From contig CAZTMX010000098.1 in assembly GCA_964614855.1 (NCBI GenBank), positions 1-10,283 of the forward strand: a stretch of 10,283 nucleotides of DNA, read 5' to 3'. The notes under the pieces were generated by a model. It had not been told where the DNA came from, made no database searches, and was given only the letters and a program-made list of their open reading frames with translations. Of the stretch, positions 1 to 5,340 are shown piece after piece (within the stretch, counting starts at the first letter, position 1; every line of letters begins with the position of its first letter). Source of the stretch: CAWJHE01 sp964614855. GTDB lineage: Bacteria > Chloroflexota > Anaerolineae > Anaerolineales > UBA4823. A program made the position numbers and the translations under genes.

Positions 1-840
1 GCGAACACCCATTGGCTGGTGTCCTTTTTTACGCAGCTCTTCAAAAACACGGATGGCATTGGGTATCCCGCTGTCTAAAGTATTGACCGTATCCACCAAT
101 AACAGGCAGTCATCGGGAAATACCTGGGCATAAGCCCGGAAGGCTTCCAGTTCACCCATGCCCAGGGTGATAAACAGTTGAACCATACTGTGCGCGTGGG
201 TACCCTTGGGTGGGTACCCAAGCACAGCAGATACCCCCACGTTGGAGGTAAAATCTGCGCCTCCGATCAGGGCAGCACGGGCTCCTGCGTTACCGCCTTT
301 TTCATGTGCGCGACGCAAGCCAAATTCCATCATCACCTGGCCGCGCCCAATTTCTCGGATACGTGCTGCTTTTGTAGCGATCAGGGTCTGGAAGTTCAGC
401 TGGTTAAGCAAAGAAGTTTCCAGGATTTGCGCCATCGCCAGCGGCCCTTGCACGACCGTAAGCGGGACATTGGGATGCACAACCCGGCCTTCTGGGATGG
501 CGCGCATGCTGATGCTGGAAAAATCGCCGTTAGTTTGTAACCAGGTCAAAAAGGCATCATCGAAAAGGCGTTTGCCACTGCGCGATTTCTGTTGGCGTAG
601 AAATGCGATATCATTGTCTCGGAAATGGGCTTCTGCCATCCAATCCAAAAGCCAACCCATGCCAGCATTCACACAATAACCAGCCTTGTGCGTGCCGTAA
701 TCCGGGTAACTGCGAAAGTAGTGGTCAAACTGGACCGGTTTATCTTGCAGACCCATACGAAAATAAAGCTGTGCCATGGTGAGCTGGTACATATCCGTGA
801 ATAATATTCCTTCTGCGATCTCTCTTTCGGCAGGTTTCAT
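1..840 (-). CDS. pncB: Nicotinate phosphoribosyltransferase, N-terminal 280 residues (3' end beyond window)
   Basis: This enzyme joins nicotinate to PRPP (with ATP hydrolysis) to make nicotinate mononucleotide, the entry step of cytosolic NAD salvage. Reading the minus strand from the ATG at 838-840 gives 280 uninterrupted codons to the window edge; the family is usually about 400-490 residues, so the C-terminal part is missing. Family landmarks are visible: TDMYQLTMAQLY at residues 15-26, the EFGLRRAHE segment at 172-180, GGADFTSN at 193-200, GTHAHSMV at 213-220 (region of the conserved His that is phosphorylated in characterised PncB enzymes) and LLLVDTVNTLDSG at 246-258. The start fits because family proteins begin only a few residues before the TDxYQLTM motif. 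No strong ribosome binding site precedes it (only AAGTGAG). It is divergent from the Usp-domain gene and unrelated to it by function. The family assignment is firm; PncB against closely related eukaryote-type NAPRT is not separated here. Confidence 0.95.
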   Translation of the reverse strand, partial: MKPAEREIAEGILFTDMYQLTMAQLYFRMGLQDKPVQFDHYFRSYPDYGTHKAGYCVNAGMGWLLDWMAEAHFRDNDIAFLRQQKSRSGKRLFDDAFLTWLQTNGDFSSISMRAIPEGRVVHPNVPLTVVQGPLAMAQILETSLLNQLNFQTLIATKAARIREIGRGQVMMEFGLRRAHEKGGNAGARAALIGGADFTSNVGVSAVLGYPPKGTHAHSMVQLFITLGMGELEAFRAYAQVFPDDCLLLVDTVNTLDSGIPNAIRVFEELRKKGHQPMGVR

Positions 841-890
841 GGTCTCACTTCTTATACGTAGTTTTAGAGGAATTGTTGCACTCTACAGAG

Positions 891-919
891 ATTATACACA
901 TTTCACGGATGCGGAGCAA
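891..919 (-). promoter_or_regulatory. Probable sigma-70-type promoter of pncB
   Basis: On the minus strand TTGCTC (919-914) and a perfect TATAAT (896-891) are separated by 17 bases. Transcription would start near 884, leaving a leader of about 44 bases before the pncB ATG. The -10 is consensus; the -35 matches only its TTG. Identified by eye. Confidence 0.5.
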
Positions 920-1017
920 CCAGCCGGGCAATTTGATAGGATATGGATTACAGAAAATATTTCAAAAGTCATATAGTTTTCTAATACTATCGGTGTCTCT
1001 ATTTCGATTTTTAACTA

Positions 1018-1023
1018 TATAAT
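1018..1023 (+). promoter_or_regulatory. TATAAT box upstream of the ParB-like/Usp gene
   Basis: A perfect TATAAT lies at 1018-1023 in an AT-rich stretch. No convincing -35 is seen 16-18 bases upstream. Transcription would begin near 1030, about 42 bases before the preferred ATG at 1072 but only about 3 bases before an alternative in-frame ATG at 1033. The box therefore also permits an almost leaderless start at 1033. Confidence 0.4.
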
Positions 1024-1071
1024 CACTTTGACATGAAAGATAATTCTTCTCAAACCAGGAGCACTGCCATC

Positions 1072-2772
1072 ATGGATTTCCGCCAGGCGCGTATGCAGGC
1101 GGATCTGAAAGAGCTTATCGGTTCAATCACCGGTGAACCTACTCAGTTATTGTCCTTTGATGAAGTCAGGCAAAAATTGCGCCTGCAATCCACCACAGAC
1201 CTCGGTACGCTCGATATCCCCCTGGATGCGATCGTCGGGAGTGTGGGTCGTTATACAGATTTCACCCGTGGTTTTCTTCCGCGCCGCAAAGTTCAGCCGG
1301 AACGATGGGCCAATGTAAAAATTGCTGCTTCCGGATTAATTGGTCTGCCCCCCATCTATGTTTACAAGATCGGTGAGGTGTATTTTGTGATGGACGGCAA
1401 CCATCGTGTTTCTGTGGCGCGCCAATCGGGAGCAAAATTTATCCAGGCGTATGTGACAGAGGTGTATTCCAGCATACCACTCTCACCAGATGTCAAACCT
1501 GATGACCTGATCCTCAAGGCGGAATACGCGTTATTTTTAGAGAAGACCCACCTGGACCAGATCAAGCCAAAACCAGATCTAACCATTACCGAACCGGGGA
1601 AATATCAACGACTCCTTGAACACATCGATGTTCATCGCTATTTTATGGGCATCGATTACCAAAGGGATGTTGAATATGCAGAAGCAGTGAACCATTTGTA
1701 TGAATACGTTTATTTGCCTGTGGTCAACATTATTCGCGAGCAGGGGATTTTGCGACACTTTCCTGGTCGTACAGAAACAGACCTGTATCTATGGATCGCT
1801 GAGTATCGCACAGAACTGGAAGAAGAACTGGGTTGGAAAATAAAAACAGAATATGCAGCCACCACCCTGGCAGAAGAGCAGCGTATCACCCATTTCAACG
1901 TTTTTTCCTGGCTCGGAGATAAACTTATCAAGTTGATCCTGCCCGAGAAAGAAGAAGATGTCGAGGTAAAAAAACCAGCATTATCACCCCTCAAGACAAC
2001 TTCGGATGACACATTGATTTCAGATATCCTGGTACCTGTGAACGGGCGCCCGGATGGTTGGCGCGCCCTCGATCAGGCAATCATCATCGCCAGGCATGAG
2101 AAGGCCACCTTGCGCGGTTTGCACGTGATCTCCGACCAACAAATGATGGATGAGCCTTCTGTCTTAGAGGTACGCGATACATTTAACCAACGATGTGTTG
2201 ACGAAGGCGTGGACGGCAGCTTGAAAATTGTCGTTGGGAATATCGTTGATGTGATCTGCACACACGCCCTCGGTACAGACCTGGTCGTAGTAAAAATGAG
2301 TTTTCCTCCGGCATCGCAGCCTTTGGCTCGCTTGAGCCCCGGCTTTCACGATCTGGTACGCCTGTGTCCCAGGCCTCTATTTGTGGCACAGCAAACTGTG
2401 CCAGAATTACACTGTGCTTTGCTTGCTTATGATGAAAGCCCAAAGTCTGATGAAGCGCTTTACTTTGCTGCTTATCTGGCAAAAGCCTGGGATTTACTGC
2501 TGACTGTAACCACAATTATCGAAGAAGGGCGAACGGGTGAAGATACCTTGAAAAAAGCCCGCCAGTATCTGTCCAGCCTGGACATCCAGGCAGATTATGT
2601 GATCCAGGCAGGGCCGACGGCTGAGAGCATTATCAAACTGGTTGATGAAAGAGATTGCGATTTGATCATTTCTGGGGGGTACGGCTCCACACCGATCATG
2701 CAAATCTTCACTGACAGCACGGTAGACCAGGTGTTGAGGGAAAGCCAAAAACCTCTGTTGATCTGCCGGTAA
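1072..2772 (+). CDS. ParB/Srx-like N-terminal domain fused to two universal stress (Usp) domains
   Basis: A 566-residue cytoplasmic protein; exact function unknown. Residues about 45-135 resemble the ParB/sulfiredoxin-like fold, with VYFVMDGNHRVSVARQSGAK at 103-122; DGNHR sits where ParB has GERR-type and sulfiredoxin has GCHR-type nucleotide-binding motifs. Residues about 180-290 form a helical connecting region. Two Usp domains follow, about 315-440 (starts ISDILVPVNG) and 447-566 (ends SQKPLLICR). The second keeps most of the Usp ATP loop (SGGYGSTPIMQIF at 534-546), with Asp548 where the loop's later Gly is expected; the first lacks the glycines and is probably non-binding. I chose ATG 1072 because AGGAG (1057-1061) precedes it by ten bases; an upstream in-frame ATG at 1033 has no such site and would add 13 residues. 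The gene converges on the phosphoesterase gene with 18 bases between stops and no clear terminator. A nucleotide-sensing role is inference. Confidence 0.85.
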   Translation: MDFRQARMQADLKELIGSITGEPTQLLSFDEVRQKLRLQSTTDLGTLDIPLDAIVGSVGRYTDFTRGFLPRRKVQPERWANVKIAASGLIGLPPIYVYKIGEVYFVMDGNHRVSVARQSGAKFIQAYVTEVYSSIPLSPDVKPDDLILKAEYALFLEKTHLDQIKPKPDLTITEPGKYQRLLEHIDVHRYFMGIDYQRDVEYAEAVNHLYEYVYLPVVNIIREQGILRHFPGRTETDLYLWIAEYRTELEEELGWKIKTEYAATTLAEEQRITHFNVFSWLGDKLIKLILPEKEEDVEVKKPALSPLKTTSDDTLISDILVPVNGRPDGWRALDQAIIIARHEKATLRGLHVISDQQMMDEPSVLEVRDTFNQRCVDEGVDGSLKIVVGNIVDVICTHALGTDLVVVKMSFPPASQPLARLSPGFHDLVRLCPRPLFVAQQTVPELHCALLAYDESPKSDEALYFAAYLAKAWDLLLTVTTIIEEGRTGEDTLKKARQYLSSLDIQADYVIQAGPTAESIIKLVDERDCDLIISGGYGSTPIMQIFTDSTVDQVLRESQKPLLICR

Positions 2773-2790
2773 TTCCCAATCTGCAGAAAA

Positions 2791-3432
2791 CTAGAAGGTC
2801 AACTTAATATCCCGGTAACCATAGGTATTGATCACCCTGGTTTTGCCAGCTATGGTGTCAATAATGGTATCCGGACGATAGATGTGAATATGCCCATGAA
2901 TAAAATACGCGGGTTGGAAAACTTTGATCAACCAGCGGAAGGCTTTTATCCCCTGGTGCGGTAAATCTTCCTCATCATGGATCCCTGCTGGCGGTGCATG
3001 GGCGATAAATATATCCAGATACCGCCCATAGATCATGCGGTTAACCAGTAACCTCGGTACGAGGGAAAGGACATGGTTCCACATCTCCGGCTGAGAGTAT
3101 TGAAAAGGCCCTCTGCGATAACGCAGGCTACCCTCTACGCCAGCGATCAGCCAGCCATTATACTTTTCCACCCTGCAGTGCAAATCCACACCACCATGTG
3201 GAGCCACCCGTTGATGACCTTCAGGGCTGTATTCAACGACTTTATCATGGTTCCCCCGCACAAAATACAACGGCACATTGAGCATACTTAAGACATACTC
3301 CAAATAGTGGTATGCCAGGTCCCCACAACCGATAATGAGGTCAATGTCCTTGAAATACCGGCACACCTGGGGAGAATAGACCACAGGCACTGCCTTATCG
3401 CTCAACGAAAGGACACGCAATTCATTAACCAT
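2791..3432 (-). CDS. Calcineurin-like metallophosphoesterase with altered motif I
   Basis: A 213-residue soluble protein of the calcineurin-like metallophosphoesterase superfamily, whose members use a two-metal centre to hydrolyse phosphate esters. In order: LSLSDK at 8-13 (motif I, normally D-x-H), GCGDL at 35-39, RGNHDK at 59-64, AHAPP at 144-148 and HGHIH at 179-183. Asp12, Asp38, Asn61, His62, His145, His181 and His183 are therefore available as metal or catalytic residues, but the second metal ligand of motif I is Lys13 rather than His. Length suits a single compact domain; there is no signal peptide or membrane segment. The start at 3430-3432 lies only six bases after a strong -10 box and has no ribosome binding site, fitting leaderless translation. 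The substrate cannot be told from sequence. It faces away from the cytochrome gene and converges on the Usp gene. Confidence 0.9.
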   Translation of the reverse strand: MVNELRVLSLSDKAVPVVYSPQVCRYFKDIDLIIGCGDLAYHYLEYVLSMLNVPLYFVRGNHDKVVEYSPEGHQRVAPHGGVDLHCRVEKYNGWLIAGVEGSLRYRRGPFQYSQPEMWNHVLSLVPRLLVNRMIYGRYLDIFIAHAPPAGIHDEEDLPHQGIKAFRWLIKVFQPAYFIHGHIHIYRPDTIIDTIAGKTRVINTYGYRDIKLTF

Positions 3433-3438
3433 CTATCG

Positions 3439-3467
3439 CTTATACTTTGTTTTCAACATCCTGTCAA
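3439..3467 (-). promoter_or_regulatory. Near-consensus promoter giving a predicted leaderless mRNA
   Basis: On the minus strand a perfect TTGACA (3467-3462), a 17-base spacer and TATAAG (3444-3439) are followed after only CGATAG by the ATG of the phosphoesterase (3432). A start six or seven bases after the -10 would fall on or next to the A of that ATG, so the transcript should have essentially no 5' leader. The match is 11 of 12 consensus bases with ideal spacing. Confidence 0.75.
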
Positions 3468-3550
3468 ATATTTCTAATCAAAACCCAGCTATGTTCTTGA
3501 TAGCATCAATGAAACGCAATGTGGCTCTTAATTAAGTCCATTTTTTCCTC

Positions 3551-3579
3551 TTGCGCTGCAGCAAATTTTCAGGTATCTT
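3551..3579 (+). promoter_or_regulatory. Possible promoter of the cytochrome c gene
   Basis: TTGCGC (3551-3556) and TATCTT (3574-3579) are 17 bases apart and would start transcription near 3586, about 15 bases before the cytochrome ATG. Both boxes deviate from consensus, so this is tentative. The rest of the 168-base intergenic region (3433-3600) holds the oppositely directed phosphoesterase promoter; otherwise I see only AT-rich sequence. Confidence 0.3.
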
Positions 3580-3600
3580 TATAGCAGTCGAAAGATAGTT

Positions 3601-4269
3601 ATGATGTCAAGCAAAAGAACATCCTTAATGGTAAAGATTTTCTTCCTGCTGCTTGGTCTGGGGACATCAATTGCCGCGTGTGCAACACCTCTTGTAGCAG
3701 CCCAAGAGCCTGAACCCACCCCAGAAGTGGACCGCCTGGCGGCTCCTTATCTGCCCGATAACCCCACCCAGGCAGACCTGGGCGCGCAGGTGTATTACCA
3801 GGTATGTATGGCTTGCCACGGGGATAAAGGACAGGGCTTAACCGAAGAATGGCGTGTAATATGGAAGGAAGACTATAATTGCTGGCAATCCGAATGTCAT
3901 GGAAATGACCATCCCCCACACGGATTTAGTTTTCCGCAAACTTGCTGCAAAGCTGTGATCGGCCCTACGACCCTGGCGACATATGAGACTGCACAGGATC
4001 TTTTTACCTACACCTATGAAACCATGCCCTGGTGGAACCCTGGCTACATGCCCATTGAAGATTTCTGGCAGGTGACAAATTTCCTGATGCGCCAGAACGG
4101 TGCTATTCCAGACGGCATCGTCCTGGATGCCACGAATGCTTTCGCTTTCAATGTGCATCCCGGCTCCCCTCTTCCAGATGGTGATGAAAAAAATCAAGCG
4201 CTGCTTGTCAGTGGGGTCCTGATGACGGCCGCCAGTATCCTTGCGTTGCAAAAAACAAAAAAAAGCTGA
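3601..4269 (+). CDS. Exported membrane-attached c-type cytochrome, one or two haems
   Basis: A 222-residue electron-transfer protein. Residues 11-27 form a hydrophobic export signal ending in IAAC, which fits a lipobox with Cys27 lipidated; signal peptidase I cleavage near VAAQ (32-35) is the alternative. A Pro/Glu-rich linker follows. CMACHGDKGQG at 69-79 is a class I haem site, and Met142 in TMPWWNPGYM is the likely distal ligand. CWQSECHGN at 94-102 is a second possible haem site of CX4CH spacing, as in cytochromes c3; Cys115-Cys116 are extra cysteines. Residues about 199-217 are a hydrophobic C-terminal anchor followed by KTKKS. The protein should therefore sit on the outer face of the cytoplasmic membrane, in respiration or metal/oxygen-linked electron transfer; no partner oxidase is in the window. 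ATGATG at 3601 allows a start three bases later. No clear ribosome binding site is seen. It ends with TGA. Confidence 0.85.
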   Translation: MMSSKRTSLMVKIFFLLLGLGTSIAACATPLVAAQEPEPTPEVDRLAAPYLPDNPTQADLGAQVYYQVCMACHGDKGQGLTEEWRVIWKEDYNCWQSECHGNDHPPHGFSFPQTCCKAVIGPTTLATYETAQDLFTYTYETMPWWNPGYMPIEDFWQVTNFLMRQNGAIPDGIVLDATNAFAFNVHPGSPLPDGDEKNQALLVSGVLMTAASILALQKTKKS

Positions 4270-4285
4270 GCGCTCAATTTGGCCG

Positions 4286-4300
4286 TGTCAAATATTGACA
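4286..4300. repeat. Short inverted repeat overlapping the -35 of the phasin/phaR promoter
   Basis: TGTCAA and TTGACA form a perfect six-base inverted repeat around ATA. The right arm is the promoter's -35 box, so a protein bound here could block RNA polymerase. It may also be chance, because the arm is short and equals the common -35 consensus. Confidence 0.35.
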
Positions 4301-4323
4301 TGGGCATTCATGCGTGTTACACT
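4295..4323 (+). promoter_or_regulatory. Strong promoter of the phasin-phaR-S41 unit
   Basis: A perfect TTGACA (4295-4300), a 17-base spacer and TACACT (4318-4323, four of six -10 bases) predict a start near 4330. This leaves a leader of about 79 bases before the phasin ATG. The predicted start lies inside the 25-base palindrome that begins directly after the -10, a classic arrangement for repression. Confidence 0.65.
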
Positions 4324-4348
4324 CTTTATGACGCATTGCGTCATAAAG
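4324..4348. promoter_or_regulatory. Perfect 25-base palindrome, probable operator at the transcription start
   Basis: CTTTATGACGCA (4324-4335), a single central T (4336) and TGCGTCATAAAG (4337-4348) are perfect inverted repeats. The site abuts the -10 box and spans the expected start, so a dimeric regulator bound here would block initiation. The PhaR-like protein encoded about 550 bases downstream is the obvious candidate, since known PhaR proteins repress phasin genes and their own gene; this is inference. Another reading is an RNA hairpin or terminator for the cytochrome gene, but no run of T follows the right arm. Confidence 0.7.
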
Positions 4349-4408
4349 TTTCACCACTAATGATGTATTTATTTGTGAACAGGGTTCTTGATCTTGTCTG
4401 GAGGACAC

Positions 4409-4777
4409 ATGAATACTGAGACCGAATATAATAATTTTAGCAAGGAGCCGGACGAAAAGGACACCCATTCCCATTTCTTTCAGGTTACCCGAAAAATGAT
4501 GCTTGCCGGAATTGGTGCTGCTGCTTTAGCCCAAGATGAAGCAGAAGGATTCATTAAACGCCTGGTAGATCGCGGTGAAATCGCTGAAAAAGATGGGCGC
4601 AGCTTGATGCATGAAGTGCTGGAAAAACGCAGGACTAGGTTCTCAAAAGTTGAGGATGAAGTCACCCAGCAAATGGAAAAGGCGCTGAACAGGATGAATG
4701 CACCAACAAAAGCCGACATCGATGCCCTGAGCGAGAAAATTGCCGCCCTGAGCAAGAAAATCGATGAGATGAAACAA
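4409..4777 (+). CDS. Phasin-like (polyhydroxyalkanoate granule-associated) protein, 3' end lost in scaffold gap
   Basis: The first 123 residues of a phasin-family protein; phasins coat polyhydroxyalkanoate granules. After a polar N terminus, residues 28-55 (RKMMLAGIGAAALAQDEAEG then FIKRLVDR) match the R-x-x-LAG-x-GA...E...F..LV-x-x-G pattern of the PhaF/PhaI-type phasin family. Residues about 60-123 are charged, helical and heptad-like, including APTKADIDALSEKIAALSKK at 98-117, typical of the family's coiled-coil oligomerisation region. ATG 4409 is preceded by GGAGGA (4400-4405), the best ribosome binding site in the window; an in-frame TTG at 4388 would lie upstream of it and is rejected. 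The gene runs into 100 N. If the true gap length keeps that frame, it ends in TGA at 4901-4903, overlapping the next ATG as ATGA. Family assignment is good; a granule role is unproven because no PHA synthase is visible. Confidence 0.8.
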
Positions 4778-4877
4778 NNNNNNNNNNNNNNNNNNNNNNN
4801 NNNNNNNNNNNNNNNNNNNNNNNNNNNNNNNNNNNNNNNNNNNNNNNNNNNNNNNNNNNNNNNNNNNNNNNNNNNNN
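4778..4877. other. Assembly gap of 100 N
   Basis: Exactly 100 N, the usual placeholder for a scaffold join of unknown length. It removes the 3' end of the phasin gene and possibly a leader, ribosome binding site or further small gene before the PhaR-like gene. Nothing can be inferred about its true size. Confidence 0.98.
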
Positions 4878-4899
4878 TTTTTCACACGACACGAATCGC

Positions 4900-5328
4900 A
4901 TGATATTGATTAAGCGTTATTCAAACCGGAAACTTTACTGCACCAAAACAAAACAGTACATAAAGCTGGATGAAATTGCTGAGCTTGTGTGTTCCGGTGA
5001 AGATATCCATGTGATCGACAACGAAAGCGGTGAAGATCAAACGGCGCTCACCCTGGCACAGATCATACTGGAACAAGAGAAGAAGAAAAAAAGGGGGCTT
5101 TCGTATGCCCTATTGGCCCAATTGATCCGCGCCAGTGCAGATTTTTCGAGCAGGTACCAGCTAAGTCCACTGGATTTTAACAACATCAAGTTCGTTTCAG
5201 AAGACAGGCTGATGGTCTTACTTGATAGAATAGGGATACCTTCTTTTCAAGATATAACCAGGCTCAACCAGCAACTTGACGACCTGGCTGCAAAACTCGA
5301 CTCATTCCAAACCATTGTTGATGAATAA
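4900..5328 (+). CDS. phaR: PhaR-type polyhydroxyalkanoate synthesis regulator
   Basis: A 142-residue protein whose N terminus, MILIKRYSNRKLY with YIKLDEIAELVCSGEDIHVI at residues 20-39 and ESGEDQTALTLAQIILEQE at 42-60, is the PHB/PHA accumulation regulator DNA-binding domain (PHB_acc_N). Family members typically read LIKRYPNRRLYDT, Y-I-T-L and TGEDLT...LxQIILE. The C-terminal half is helical, with a probable short coiled coil (LNQQLDDLAAKLDSFQTIVD, 122-141) instead of the accumulation-regulator repeats of proteobacterial PhaR. In known systems PhaR senses polymer or its precursors and represses phasin genes and itself. The start at 4900 matches the family N terminus. No ribosome binding site is visible in the 22 bases after the gap, so coupling to the phasin stop is likely. 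The frame is open back into the gap, so an upstream start is not excluded. Confidence 0.85.
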   Translation: MILIKRYSNRKLYCTKTKQYIKLDEIAELVCSGEDIHVIDNESGEDQTALTLAQIILEQEKKKKRGLSYALLAQLIRASADFSSRYQLSPLDFNNIKFVSEDRLMVLLDRIGIPSFQDITRLNQQLDDLAAKLDSFQTIVDE

Positions 5329-5340
5329 CCCATCCATCTT

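Noticed and set aside
198..219. Repeated GGGTACCC giving a local inverted repeat
   Set aside because: It lies inside pncB and encodes the conserved YPPKGT segment next to the catalytic His region; codon usage explains it.
178..976. Plus-strand open frames opposite pncB and across the divergent promoter region
   Set aside because: They are antisense to a clearly conserved enzyme or have no ribosome binding site, and their translations show no family features.
2773..2790. Search for a terminator between the convergent Usp and phosphoesterase genes
   Set aside because: The 18 bases contain no stable hairpin or T-run; termination, if any, must lie within the opposing genes.
3497..3509. TTGAT-AGC-ATCAA inverted repeat between the phosphoesterase and cytochrome genes
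   Set aside because: Five-base arms in AT-rich DNA are common by chance and the site does not overlap a good promoter element.
3462..4296. An 11-base match, TGTCAAATATT, at 3462-3472 and 4286-4296
   Set aside because: Both copies are -35 boxes or their complements plus AT-rich sequence; this is expected from promoter consensus and is not a convincing shared operator.
4388..4408. Upstream TTG start for the phasin gene
   Set aside because: The extra residues would be translated through the GGAGGA ribosome binding site that serves ATG 4409, and the family N terminus does not need them.
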